The translations under genes and the position numbers were made by a program. The notes under the pieces were generated by a model, which worked only from the letters and a program-made list of their open reading frames with translations, searched no databases and was not told where the DNA came from. A stretch of DNA of 64,000 nt, taken from the NCBI GenBank assembly GCA_024734555.1, contig JANPWX010000161.1, positions 917,370-981,369 on the forward strand, given 5' to 3'. The stretch is from Trochalopteron elliotii (Eukaryota; Chordata; Aves; Passeriformes; Leiothrichidae). Shown in pieces: positions 36,296-48,906 of the stretch. Each line of letters starts with the position of its first letter. Position 1 is the first letter of the stretch.

Positions 36296-39200
36296 CATCC
36301 AGGTGTTTTCCTGAGGTTTTCAAACTGATCAGCCTGTTTCACCTGACCAACACAGAACCCACAGGCCTGATTCTGCCTGGAATAACTGGTTCTCCCCCAC
36401 CCCAAATTCGGCTTTATTTTGTGGATTCTGGTCATGCTGGAGGGCAACAGGGAGCACGTGTGGATGATGATGTAGAGCAGCAAGGTTTTTCTTCTCCCCC
36501 AGGCACTAGCTTGAGAAACTAGTTGAAATTCATTGAAAATGAGCCTTGTATGAGGAGTTTCAGCAAGTTCCCAAGCTGCCCTGCTGTCCCATGATGTAAC
36601 TCTCTGATTGCCATGGAGAAGACAGGTGAACCCCCAGTGCTCCTGAACAACACCAAGCACATTCAGTGGGTGTGCAGCAGGAAGGTGACTTCCCAAGGAG
36701 GGTGACTTCTCCAGGTAGCCCCAGGCCAACAGCACCTTGCCCCAAGAGACCTGGGGTGCCAAGAGTTCAGCAGTAACCTCGGGTGGGAAGCAGCTTTTTA
36801 CTTGGATTAAACTGTGTAACTCTGGGGTGGGGTGGAAAGCTGCTCAGGCATGTTGTGTGCACAGCAAAGCTGTGATTTCTCCACAGTAGCTAGTCTAAAG
36901 CTGAGCTGGACATGAATTGAACTTAAAGCCACAGCCAGTGGAGTAATTTCAGCCCAAATCCAAACTCTGTGCTTCCATACTTGTTTATAGCTGCCCAGCT
37001 GGGCTCTCCTGAAGCCAGCTCAATCACATCCCCCTTCCAGCCATAAATCATCTCAGCTGTTTCACGGCCACAACTGCAACCTGAACCTGTCACCAGCCCC
37101 CAGGCTGTCTGGGGATGGAGGTGAGGCAGACAGGTCACCATCAACACCATTTGCTCCCCGAGGTCAGATTTTGGGGTAGGGTGATGTGACAGCTGGACAT
37201 GCAGAAATTCCCACAGCACTGGTGGTGTTCACACCTTCAAGCAGCCTGTCCCTAAACAGCTTTTTGGAAGGTCACTGAATTACACCTTTAAGCAGTCCTT
37301 GGCCCCAGGGTGTACCTGGAGATGACCAATCAACCTGGTGTCTCATTCATTAGCCCTGCTCCAAGACAGACCAAAACAGAATGCCAACCTTCTCCATATA
37401 CTTCCCCCTACTGATGGTTTCCCGTTGTTTTACTTTTTTTTCCAACTTTACCATTTCACAAGTCCTTATGAAGCAAATTTCTGCAAGCTCCTCGCTGCCC
37501 ATCAGGAGGGACAAGAGGGGGTTGGTGTCCTGAAGACTTTGCTTCCTTTGCAAGCCAGACTTCTGCAAACTTTATATTTTTTTGTACTTAATCCTTTGTT
37601 CCCAAGATGTGACACTGACCAAACTAGACCCAAGCAAGGAAAGCATTGCATTGCACTGAAAAAAAAAACCCAAACCAACGCAAACAAGTGTTGGACCTAA
37701 ACTTTTCCTTTGTTCTCTGCTTCTGGCCACTCCAAGCCACTCACTGCCATCCCCCATGCAGCAGTTACCTGTCACAGAAGACACTTTGTTCATGTGTTTA
37801 AGGCCAAGCTCTAATCACTGAACGTAATAGGGCAAGATGAGTGATAGATTGACACAATTAATTTCCATGTTCCCACTAGTAACACTGATTTTAGGGCACT
37901 CAGTCTTTACAAGTCACTGAATGCAAGGGAAAACTTGGCTCTGATCTGTTCAGTAAAGGTCAAAAGGGTGCTCAGATCTTCATATGGGAGCTCAGCTGCT
38001 CAAATGCCCTTCAGGGTTTTGATGTCTGCCCTGGTCCTGAAGCCAGGAATTGCCTCTGGCTGCATTTGCTGAGGAAGGGCCCCCTGAGAAGGTTGTGTGA
38101 ACACATCTGTGGTACTACTTGGACACTCAAGGCTTCCCTGAGCCTGCCCATCTACAGAGCAGGAGTAGGGGTTGAGTTCCACTGCCTGTTGATCTTCTAA
38201 AGACTGGCTCCAGTGCCCAGTCCTTTTCCATCTTTCCTAACCAGGAGCTGATGCTGGCCAGTGCTGTGGTTTGTTCCTGCTGTAATGGCTCTCACAGCTT
38301 ACACCAGCAGAATGTCCACCAGCCCTTCCCATCCTAACCCAGCTGGAAGGACACAGGTCCCATGAGAGCAGTCATGAACAACAAGTCCATGTGATTGAGA
38401 GAAGAGGGGGAGACAGGTTCCATTGGGACTTTACACTGCTGGGAGACACTCAGAAACGAACCAGTCAGGAGTCTATTCTGCTTGTGGCTACACTGGTTGT
38501 GTCCTGGTCTATGGTTTGGGGACTCCAGGGTGGGATCTGGCCTGATTCTTCTCCTTGCAGAGAACTCCACAGTACTGTGAGTGGTGCTGTTAAAGCAGCC
38601 TGTCGAGCGAGTGGGAGGGTGTTAAAGCAGCCTATGAAGCCTGTTTTCATGGCCCATTTTGGGGGAAACTGGCATTCCTTAGACCCCTTAGCAGACTGTA
38701 ACAAACGGAGAAGATTATTTTTAAATCCAGCCTGGATCCTTTCTCGGAGCATCCAACGCGAGACCCTGGGCTCACCAAATCCCTGACTCCCTATTCCCCC
38801 AGACCTCTCCCCATCCCCACCCTCTGCCCTGCACCCCTCCTCCCTGCCCTGCTGTGGAACAAAGCCTGTCCTGAGGGAGCCACCCCGAGCAGGTGAGCGC
38901 GGCCAAGGCAGCCGTGCTATGCGCGGCATCCCCGCGGCCCAGCCAGCCCGGGAGATTCACCTGTGCCGCCCAGACAGTGAAGAATTGTTTGGAGCAAAAC
39001 ACTGTGCAATCAAGTGGAGATAGCAGAGGCAATGGGGTCAGGCAGGCTGCCTGGGGCATCTTTCATCTCCAGCTTGGGGAGGTGGGGTGTAAAGTGCGTG
39101 CTGGCTGGGCCCGAGGCGGGCTCAAAGGCAGCCTTGTTCTGCCAGCTATCTGCCATCTCTCTGATGTCACACGTTTCATTTGGGCAGCTCACTTCAAAGG

Positions 39201-41639
39201 CCCCCTTCTCGTGCTGCCTCCCTCCCTTTCTCCCTTTTGGTTTGGATTTTGCTATTGGAGGGATAATAGCCCAGCTTTCCAAAAACGCATATTGCCGTAC
39301 AATTTAAAAAAAAAAAAATCAAAGATTCTTAAAGAGCAGCTGCTCAAGTTAACCCAGTTCAAACAGGGCATGGCTGGGACAGTCACCAGGAAACCAAGGT
39401 CTCTCCTTCTCCCTCCCAGCAGCAAATCTAAACTTATCCTGCCTCTCCAGCACCCCAAATCCTGCGCCATTGACAAGAGGCTCCCCTTTATATCCACATC
39501 CACCAAACATTTGGTGCAGATCCTGGCTCCCAGCAGCCACACGTCCAGCCCTTATCAGAGGTCCAGTTTTGGCTGGAGTTTCTAACAACCCCTGCTTGAA
39601 CCACATCAAACAGCACCTCAGCAGAGCCATGGCATCAGGACACGCAGCATCCAGCTCCACAGCCCCTGCTGGGTGCCTTGAGGCACGTCCTGCAGGCAGG
39701 AAGCCAAAATACCAGCCAGAATAGCAGCCACGATGTGTTGGCCATGCCAAGACAAGACATCTTGCTCAGCTGCAGCCTCTTGTTGAACAACTGTCTCTCT
39801 GCCAAGCTACACAAACTTGTCCAATGCTGCACAAGAGAAAGATGGCATTTCAAAGGGCTAATAAGGCTCTGGATGCAAACTGCCTACTGGGGAAAATGTG
39901 CATCCCAGTAAGTGAAGCCTAAAGAGCAGAGCACATCCAGACACAGTCAGCAGCACCCTGGCTGAAATAAGTACCAGGTGAATTCTTGGTTTTGGGTTTA
40001 TAGAGTTTGGCAAGGGCAATTTCAAGCTTTTTTCCCCACAACAGGAAGCTATCCAGTATAGCCAATATCTTCCTGCACACACCATGCTTCCAGAAGCTGG
40101 GGATTTAGTAGGTGGGGGGAAAAAAGCTGTGGGAGGAAAGGAGTGGAGGGTGTGCTAGTGCCCAGCAGAGGCCCAAAGATCCTGGACAGAAGCTGTTTGA
40201 GCTGCACCACATCAGCACACCCACTGCCACGCACCACCCCTTCACATGGCAGCCACTCCACCACATGGACATCTGGCAGCTGTTCCTTGGCTCACCTCTG
40301 CACTGAGGCTGTCTCAGTTTTGGTGACAGCAGTGGGAAAAGGTGCATCAACATTCAAATAAAAAGATGAGAAATTCAGTACAGGGAGGAAAAAAATCATG
40401 TCAACTGCAGACCCATCAGCCTGCTGACCTCTACAAGGGTGCCTGGGCTGCAGGGCATAACTTTTCTAGGTGAAGCCAAGACTGCCTGAAGGGCCCTGGC
40501 AGCTTGTCTCAAGGGTGCTCTGGTCCTTAGCTGCCAGACTGCTCTCCCTGAGGGGCTCCCAAATATCCCTGGTTTCTGCTGACACCCCAGCACCCTGCCC
40601 TGGACAGGCAGGAGTTGAGATGTGCTGCTGCCCCTCCTCTGCCTGGAGCCTGCTGGGGCACCTCCAGCCCCACCCTGAGCATCACCTCACCCCACAAGGA
40701 GAGGGGATACAGTTTGCATCCAGGAAGCCATTCTGAGGCCTCGGGGAACGTCGTGGCAGAAATCCCTCGAGGCCATTCCTTAATGCTGACAGCTGGGAGA
40801 GGGGCAGAGGTGCCCTGAATTCCAGCAGTGTAAGCAGCAGCCTTTGCTCCCCAACCCCAGCATCCACAGGAGGATTTAAAGGACTCACAGAACTTACTGG
40901 CAGGTATTAAAAGTTCACTGGGGCTGTAATAGCAATCTGTCAGCCTGCTGCTAATCCGTCTTGACAGAAACTTTATAAGAAGATGAAGCGTGTTAAATAG
41001 TCCTGGAGTTTAGGCAGAGCAAACACAAGGAGGGTGGTTTAAAGCAAAGGGTGTTTTCCATGGACCTCTGACCAAAAGCCCATGGGCCAGCTCAGGATTT
41101 GACTCCTTAAACGTCTTCTCTGGAGGAGAAAAAGGAGAGAGATGAAAAAGGAGAGACATTTTCAGAAGACAGGCAGCCAGCAGCACCCTGAGCAGCTGAG
41201 GTGCTGTTCCACGGGCAGCTGGGGCACGGGCACAATAGCGGCTCTGTGCGCCCAGGGGCCGGGGACAGCACACGGAGGGGTGCTCAGGGCCACCATCTGA
41301 TGCACCTGCACTCACCTCTGAGTCAAGAATGTGAGTCATTCACATCTGCAAATCCTGGGAAAGCCATTAGTGCTGAAACGGGATCCGCTCAGCCCACGAG
41401 GGAAGTGTGCCCGCGCACCGCCGCGGTTTCGGGGACAGCGGTGTCAGCTGGGTGTGACAGAGCCCTCAGCCTGGGCTGTGCCATACAGGTGGCGTGTGGA
41501 GAGCTGTGTTTTGTGTCCTCCAGTCCACAGATATTAACAGGACAACCAGGTGCAGCCTCCTGGAAAAGCAGCTCGGGGGTTGTCTGCTAGGACAGCCAGC
41601 CTGCTGTGGTGGTGCCACACCAGCTACCCACCGGTGCAA

Positions 41640-41891
41640 TCCACACTGAAAAAACTTAGGAAAAAGTTTTTTACAGAAAGGGTAATAAAGTAATGGAATG
41701 GTCTGCTTGAGAAGGTGGTGGATTCACCATCGCTGGATGTGTTTAAGGAAAGACTGGATGTGGCACTTGGTGCCAGGGTTTAGTTGAGGTGTTTTAGGGT
41801 TGGGTTGGACTTGATGATCTTGGAGGTCTCTTCCAACCTAATGGTTCTGTGATTCTGCAATTCTGTGACTCTGATTCTGTGATTCTGTGAA
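41640..41891 (+). mobile_element. CR1 LINE, 3' end fragment with ATTCTGTG tail
   Basis: Typical CR1 3' end of a different subfamily from the other two: GAATGGTCTGCTTGAGAAGG, CATCGCTGGATGTGTTTAAG, GACTGGATGTGGCACTTGGT, GGACTTGATGATCTTGGAGG, TCTCTTCCAACCTAATGG. It ends in the 8-bp microsatellite tail of TTCTGTGA units (~41,846-41,891) that is diagnostic of CR1. It is 5' truncated with no coding capacity. Confidence 0.93.
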
Positions 41892-43599
41892 AGAACAGCT
41901 CAGAATAATAGGACTGCACTGAAGGACAACTTCCCATCCCTCTCCAGCAGAAAGGTGAGGCTTCCAGGTGCACTGTAGGTTTTATTAGGGACCAGCAGCT
42001 GAGATGCCACCTCCAGTGGGTTCCCGCACCAGCAGGACTGCAAACATTGCTGGGGCAGGTTTGTGTGTGTTGGCACTGCTCTTAACATTCCCTGCAGTAG
42101 GTTTACTCTGGAGCAGATGGCAAAGTTTCATCATCGTCTCTGTCTTTCACTGCTCTGTTTCCCAGGGACTTCCTAAGACTTTTTGTCTTTTAGCTGAGAG
42201 TCCTGCTGCCTCACTGAAGCACCCCGCAGCCCAGGAACAGTTATTATTAGGGTAACTCAAGACTTGCTCACACAAAGAGTTTTGCACACTGTTAAACTCT
42301 CAGTGAGAGCCTCCAGAGGTTTTTTCTGCCTCACATTCGCTACAGCTTGCTGCTGAAAGATGGATGGAGAGCAAGACTTTTAGTTAGAAAGAAATTAAAG
42401 GACTTTTAGCACCCTGCCAAGACACAGACACCTGGATCAGAGGCAAATATATCCAATAAATAACAGCATACCCAGTATGGAGCCAGTAGAGAAGAGTGAG
42501 CAGTAGCAGTAACACACCCCCTCCACATTCCAGCACACCAGGTGTACTTGTGGGTCCCAAAACTCCTGGGGGTCCTCCAGCAGAGAAACCTCTTGGCCAG
42601 AAGGACTCAGTAGCAGCCCAGCTACTGGGAAGGCTGGTCTGCCATGGCTTTGTGAATCCCTCTGGTGATCAGCCACAACTCCTCTCTCACACCTCACCTG
42701 CAGGTGTGACATCGTAGCCAACACAGTTCCAGCAGTCCAGCAAGGGATGTGCTCCCACTGAAAACTGCCCATGGAGCAGGAGGGAGCTGGAGGACAGATT
42801 TATAAATCTCTTCTGCATCCCTTTATGCAAGACCCAGAGAAACTTAACCCCCCAAAATTATTTTGGCAAGGAGCTGACAGTTGCATAAGCCTTGCCTGAG
42901 AGGAAAAAGCAAGGTAGAAACATTTGCTGGGAAAGAAAAGAGAAACACCTCTTGCCTTGCTGGGAATGCACAGTGGGACCTGTAAATAGTAGCTGAAAAG
43001 GGAATACATGTGCTTGAGTGCAAGTTTGAATAAACTCAAACATCATGACAGATGTCAGCAGGAGAAGGGAGATGCTGACCAGGTAATCCACTGTAAAGCC
43101 CTGAATGCTCACTGATTCCTTACTAAGGAAGCACCTTGAAACAATCCCAGATGAATCCACAAGTTTGTATCATTATTTTATTTTTTTTTCCCTCAAGCCC
43201 CGCTTCCCCTCAGCACGTTGTCATCGTCTTCCCCAGGAGCAGAGTTGCTCCCAGGAAACCAGATCCCCTCGGGCACAAAGCGCCCACTGTGCTCGCTCCG
43301 ATGCTATCGGGAGGGGCTGGCCGGGTGCGCGCGGTCAGGCAGCACCTAAGCTCGGGTGGCCCCGGGTTTTGGGATGAAACAAGACTCCTCCTCCTCCTCC
43401 CCCAGCACGCCACAGCTTTGAGGCCGTCGTGGGGAGGACTGAAAGCGCAGCATCTCCTTTGCTGATTCGTATTTCACGGGGAAGCTCCGGCCCTGGCTGA
43501 CACAACGCTCCACCAGGCGCTTCTGTCAATCCCTTCACAAAAGCCAGCACGGCCACAAACATTTGTGAGCTCCTCACGAGCTCCTGGCTGGAGGTGAGC

Positions 43600-43790
43600 T
43601 GGCCATATCAACAGCAGATTTTTATTTCGAGGGAAGGAAAAAGTAAGCAAATCAAGGAAACAGCTGTTAAACTGCAGGAATAATCAATTAGGAGGCAATT
43701 TCATCATTTTGAATAAGCTTGCTCGTAATTAAAAGCCTTCTGAAGGAAGTGATTATGCTCTAATTGATGGGAACTGTAAAGCCCAGGGAA
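43600..43790. promoter_or_regulatory. candidate enhancer with PBX/HOX-type sites
   Basis: TAATCAATTAGG at 43,681-43,692 and TAATTGATGG at 43,761-43,770 each combine a homeodomain core with an ATCAAT or TTGAT half-site as bound by PBX-HOX dimers. GCTCGTAATTAAAAGCC lies between them. The block is AT-rich and free of repeats. Binding is inferred from motifs. Confidence 0.33.
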
Positions 43791-46010
43791 GAGGCAGAGC
43801 AATGGTTTGTACAACCATTTCTGGGGCACGGAATGGGCAGCAGGTCCCACCACTGCTGCCCAACACATTGCAATGCTTTCGAGGATGGCACCTGCCCTCG
43901 GGCTTCTTCATGGCTCTAGCTCCTTGCCCAAGACTCACTGAGGTTTTTCTCTGGATTTGTTGCCCTTTCCCCACCTCACACTCCCAGGTAGCCCAGCCTG
44001 ACATGGGAAAGGCACTGGTCAAACACCAGCCACGCTGCTCTCCTTCCCTGCCACTGCCTGCAGATGGCTGGCCAGGCTCAGCCAGCTGTTGCTGAGAACT
44101 GGCCCCATTCCTCACAGCTTGAATCTGAGGATCCAAACAGACTTTCAGGTGATCCATGGTGCCTCTGCTTAGGCCTCTTAGTCAGCCATGGTGGGACTGC
44201 TTCTTTGTTTAACAGGGAAGTGACCACTTCACCTTGCCCAGCCACCCTGCTCCCAGCTGACATCCCCTTTTTTATCTCTGCCACATTTGGCACTGTCCTG
44301 TAACCAGCATGTCCTGCCTGAGCTTCCCATCCTGTCTCCAGCTCTGACACTCCAGCCTTTGTTGAAAAAGCAGTTTTGGCCCCATGGGATTAGGCTTCCC
44401 ATGCCCCAGCCCTCGGGTCTTCTGCAGGGATGTCACCGCTCCTTCCTCACCCCTCCGCCTACTCCAGGAGGAGACAGAGCAGCCAACAGTCAGTTATAGC
44501 TTCTGGCAGGCTCCAGCTAATCCTTTTGGAAGAGTTTCACCAGCCTCCTCTCCCCAAACTCCTTGGGGGCTCTCTAGTTACTTCCCAAATACCTCCACAC
44601 ACTCGGCTGCAGAGCCAAACCCTCCCAAGCCTGGGACACCAGTGTGAGGTTGTCAGGACAACACAAGCAGCCACCCAAGGCACAGGTGTTACGCCGCATC
44701 TCCAGTTCCATGACCTCATGCTGCATTTTCCAGGCAGTCCCTGCCTCTTTGAGCAGAGTTGCTCGCTGTTTCCCCTCTCCTCCTCGCTCTCTCATGCACG
44801 GCCTCGGGGCTCTCCGTGCTTGCATATTATTTTGAGCTTGTGTTGAGCACAGACTTGTTTCCTCGCAGATGCTCTTGGGAATGTGCAGAAAAAGCCTGAG
44901 GCTTCGTGGATACCTCCCTGCACAGCCCCTCCTCTCCCAGGCAGATACTATTGCATCTGTACTGCAAGGAGCTGAGGTGAGAGAGCCAGAGCTGCTGGGG
45001 GCCAGCCAGTTTCAGAGCCCCGAGCTGAGATGCCAAAGCTCAGCTCTCCAGAGCACCAGTCTTGTCTGGGCTCTCCAAGAGTCCTAAATAAGATTGGTTA
45101 GGAGCAGTTGGTTGGGGCTGTTCACTCCATTCAAGGCCACCAAATTGATAAGGCTGCAGGGCAGCACCTTCTGGGGTTCACCACCAGCTCCCCACCCCTT
45201 TGCCACGGGGTTTTGCCTCCTGCCACGGATTCACCCTGCCCTGAGACCGTGATCCAACCCACCAGGCATCCCTCTGAATGAGCCCCCTGTTCCCGGGGTC
45301 ATCAGAGGAGAAATCTGATCTCCCCTCTGAAGCGGCGGCTCCGAGGGCCCGGGGCAGTGGGAATCTGCTGCTCCTCACTGAAAGTGCTGCGGGTATTTGA
45401 TCACTCCCAGTGTTTTGACATGGTTTGCAGTTGGATACGCTCGTCCTCAGCCTGTGAACTTAGAGCTGTCAATCAGGCAAGCACATGTCAGCCTCCACAT
45501 CAGTGTCTAGGAGGTCTACAGCTGACAAGATAACCTTTTCATGACCAACACAGTTGCCACTTAGAGGAATGGAGACAAGAATTTGGTTTGATCTCCAGCA
45601 AGATAAGAAGCGGTTATTCACATTTTTTTACACCTGATGAGCTTCTAACCCTTTTCTTCCCTTTCCATCGCAAGCCTTCACAATTTTATAAAGAGGTTTT
45701 TTTGCTCCTTTTTCAAATAAATTTTCCATGCAGTTGACCAGCAGTGGTAGAAAAGACTTAGCAAATGCAAGTAACAGCTTTGGACAGCTGGTGTTACCTG
45801 GGATCTTGCTCACAGACCTACCATAAGCCAAGGCACTGGTCCTCAGTGGTTTGAGCCCTATCATGTGTCACAAGACAAGCATTTTCTAACAATGGGTGAC
45901 ATTTAGTGCCCAGAAGAGTGTCAATGTAGGTATCAAACATCTGGCAAATTATCTCGCTGTGGAAAGGTGGCAGGAACAACCAAAGCTTTGGCGTTTTCCC
46001 ACCACAAAAA

Positions 46011-46011
<1 letters not shown>

Positions 46012-46046
<35 letters not shown>
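46012..46046 (+). repeat. 35-base A-run
   Basis: An uninterrupted run of A followed by GAAGAAGAAAGAAAC. No retroposon body is recognised upstream, so it is listed as a homopolymer. The length is likely polymorphic and prone to sequencing error. Confidence 0.95.
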
Positions 46047-46048
<2 letters not shown>

Positions 46049-46619
46049 AGAAGAAAGAAACAAGCCCAGAATTTGTCACCTCTCATGCCCAGTTCCAGGA
46101 AAGGACCCTGCCTATGGGTTCCTTGGGATTCAGGCCCTCTCCACCTTCCTACATGCAGAGAGATGACCCATGGGTGTGGGCAGGTTGTTCTCCCCTAGGA
46201 CATGCCCACATCACACCAGAAGGCAGCCCCCAAACACCCAGGGCAGCAAGAAGTGGCCATGACCCAGGCTCCCCACATGGGTGTGTCCCCCCTGCACCAG
46301 GATCTCTGCTGGGTTTGGGGGCTCCTCCCACCCACACCCAGCTGGCAAGAGCCAGCACAGACTGCAGTTATGTGCTGAGCCAGGCCACTCAGAGCAAGGC
46401 AAGGCTCCAGCCCTTCACCTGGAGGTGGTTTTCCTAGACAGCAAGGTCACATCCTTCCAGGAAGGTTGCCAGAAAGGTCTCCTATGTCTGTGCACTATGA
46501 GTCTCCAACAAATACCTAAAAACACCACCAAGACTCAAAGACCCAGCTGCAAACCCAGCCAGCACTGGCCAATGCCATTTTGATTTTCATTCCAGGCTGC
46601 ATCTGCCACAAGCTCCTGA

Positions 46620-46740
46620 GCCGTCCATTCACAAAGAGCAAGTTAATTAACATAATATCACTCAGAGCTGGCTGGATATCAGTATCATCTAATCAGTGTC
46701 CTCAACTGACAAGTAATCTCTGACTTGATCTCTCCTTGGC
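46620..46740. promoter_or_regulatory. candidate enhancer near the LMX1A 3' end
   Basis: GTTAATTAAC at 46,642-46,651 is a perfect 10-bp palindrome. ACATAATATCAC, CATCTAATCAGTG and AAGTAATCTCTGAC follow within 80 bases. Homeodomain-type motif island; candidate only. Confidence 0.28.
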
Positions 46741-48503
46741 CACCGAGCAGAGCCTGAACAGAAGCAGCTTTGTTTGGAGTCACTGGAGACACAAAGGTCA
46801 GCTCCCAACCCGCTCCTGGCATTGCCCTTGCCTTGGAGAGCAAGGTAGAACCTGTTTTCATGTCAGACCTTGCTCTTTTCTTCCTGCCTTTGACAAGAAG
46901 GTATCATCTGTCCCAGGGAGCCACTCCCCAGCTGAGAGTCTGGGCTCAGACATGGAGCACAGCATGGCAAGGCAGCCCCACAGAAGGACACCCCAGGGGG
47001 ACAAACCAAGGGACACCTGACAACCCACCCAGCCTGACAGCAGTCACCTGCCATGCAGTGACTCCATCACCTGCAGAAGATAAGGCCCAGCCAGTTTTGC
47101 TTTGGCAGGATCCATCCACACCCTGAAATAAGGAACGGGAGGATATGAAATCCAGATGACAGGAGGACCCACATCTGCTGCTCCATGGCAGGATTGTAAA
47201 CTGGGCTCATGTTCGGCCTGTGTCGAGCACAGAGCCAACTGGCAGAAGAACAGGTTTAAAACCATGAATTCTCCTGATTCTGCTAGACAAGAATCTGCCC
47301 TCATCCATAATTCTGATCCTTTCCCAAAATTACATACTCTATGCAATAATTTTATACATATACCCACATTTGCATCAAGAGACTGTTATTACAGGGTGTC
47401 ATTACAATTTTTGCAAGATTTTAAAAGTAGGCAACCAGTCTGTATGACATGAGGGTTTTTATTTGAGGGAAGCAATTTAGCAAATGTAAATTGGCAGTTG
47501 GGCTGATGGAAAACCTGACTGATGCACCTGAGCATTTTTCAAACAGGAAATAGCTGTGGGTGGGGAAGACAAACCTTTTATTTTTAAAACCTTAATAATA
47601 AACCCCCACAAATTTAAACATGTTTTAAGAAGTATCCAAGTGAGAGGAATTTTTGAGGCAGTTTTAATAACCATTCAGGGAAACCTATTTTTACATTGCA
47701 AGCCTGGGTCGTGTTAACCCAGCCATTGCCTAGAGCTGATCCTACAAATCATGCTGGTTTTGTGGCCACAACAGCTCCTCCACACCACCTATAATCCACC
47801 ACCCCCAGATCTGCCCTCTTTTCCACATTGCACCAGCCAAGAATTTCTTCAAGACCACCAAGCCCAGTGTCAGAGAAACCTCATGCCAAAATTTCCCCAA
47901 CCTGTCCATCACAAGACAAGTCCCACCCTTTTCCCTGCTGCTGTCTTGAAACAGAGCAAAATCCCAAACCAACCCAGCCAATCCAGGCTGCTCTTGGGCT
48001 GCTCTTTATTTTACAACTTGGAAAATAAGAATGACAAGTTTTCTTCTTACAATCACGCCATTTCAGAATTTTGCTTTTTGCAGGTTGGATTTAGAAAACA
48101 TTTCCTAACACGGGAGCTGCAGAACAGGGACTGATGACAGGCAGGAAGGAGCACACCTTGTTTTGAACAACTCAGAGAACGAGCTGTGGATCCCCATTTG
48201 CTGGCTTATTTGTCGAAGCTCTCTGTGTCTGGGAGCTGTGGTAAGAGCAATTCCTTTTGGGAAACACCCACCCATACCTTTAGGCAGACCTAACATGGGG
48301 TTATTCATGGTCCTGACCTGGAGGGCTGGGGGTCACGAAGTGACACTCCAGGTGAGAACTTGGTGAAGACCCCCAGCAAGCCCCTCTCTGCCACTTTGGG
48401 TGGGAGGCAGACACAGCTGCCTCACCTTCTAGACCCACCAGTCTCTCTCTGTTGGCCACAGAGGACATTCCAAGGGCCAGTTTAGTCCCACACCACAGAA
48501 CAT

Positions 48504-48694
48504 GAGGAGGCCCTGGCACAGGTTGCCCAGAGAAGCTGTGGATGCCCCAGCCCTGGAAGTGTTCAAGGCCAGGTTGGATGGGGCTTGGAGCAACCTGGTC
48601 TAGGGGAAGGTGTCCCTGCCCACGGCAGGGCGCTGGAGCTGGGTGGTCTTTAAAGTCCCTTCCAACCCACACCATGATGGGGTCTGTGATTAGG
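48504..48694 (+). mobile_element. CR1 LINE, 3' end fragment
   Basis: GGAGGCCCTGGCACAGGTTG, CCCTGGAAGTGTTCAAGGCC, AGGTTGGATGGGGCTTGGAG, CAACCTGGTCTAGGGGAAGG, then TCTTTAAAGTCCCTTCCAAC and a short GGGTCTGTGATTAG tail. Same subfamily type as the 20.0-kb copy. It lies just beyond the inferred LMX1A 3' end, antisense to LMX1A. Confidence 0.93.
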
Positions 48695-48832
48695 TGAGTA
48701 TTTGATATCAAAAACCCATTAAGCAAAAACTTCTCTCCACACACTACCCAAGACCTTTTCTGCCTTTGGAGTTGACTCAAACCTTCCCCTCTCCCAGTCA
48801 AGAGGACACAACCACACAAGAAAATGCCAGGC

Positions 48833-48906
48833 TTTTTTTTTTTTTTTTTTTTCCTTTTTTCTTTTTTTTTTTTTGTTTCTTCAACAAAGAAATTTTTTTT
48901 TTTTTT
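48833..48906. repeat. poly-T tracts (A-rich on the LMX1A strand)
   Basis: T-runs at 48,833-48,852, 48,855-48,874 (with a C) and 48,893-48,906, separated by short mixed sequence. On the minus strand they are A-rich and lie immediately downstream of the candidate distal LMX1A polyadenylation hexamer. Confidence 0.9.

Larger units (their letters stand above)
31439..48503. other. intergenic DNA, block 3 (LMX1A side)
   Basis: No supported protein-coding gene. It holds a CpG-rich block with a strong hairpin (31.5 kb), homeodomain-site clusters (31.6 and 31.95 kb), GC-rich sequence at 32.5-33.1 kb, a 394-codon open frame of doubtful meaning (33.6-34.8 kb), candidate enhancers at 35.0, 43.6 and 46.6 kb, MIR-like relics at 36.1 kb, a CR1 fragment at 41.6 kb and a 35-base A-run at 46.0 kb. 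The remaining stretches, such as 37-41 kb and 44-45.9 kb, show nothing distinctive. Confidence 0.7.

Noticed and set aside
13875..48900. Possible protein-coding gene between PBX1 and LMX1A (for example an MVB12-type gene as in the PBX3-LMX1B region)
   Set aside because: No open frame matched any such family, and no run of spliceable conserved frames was seen.
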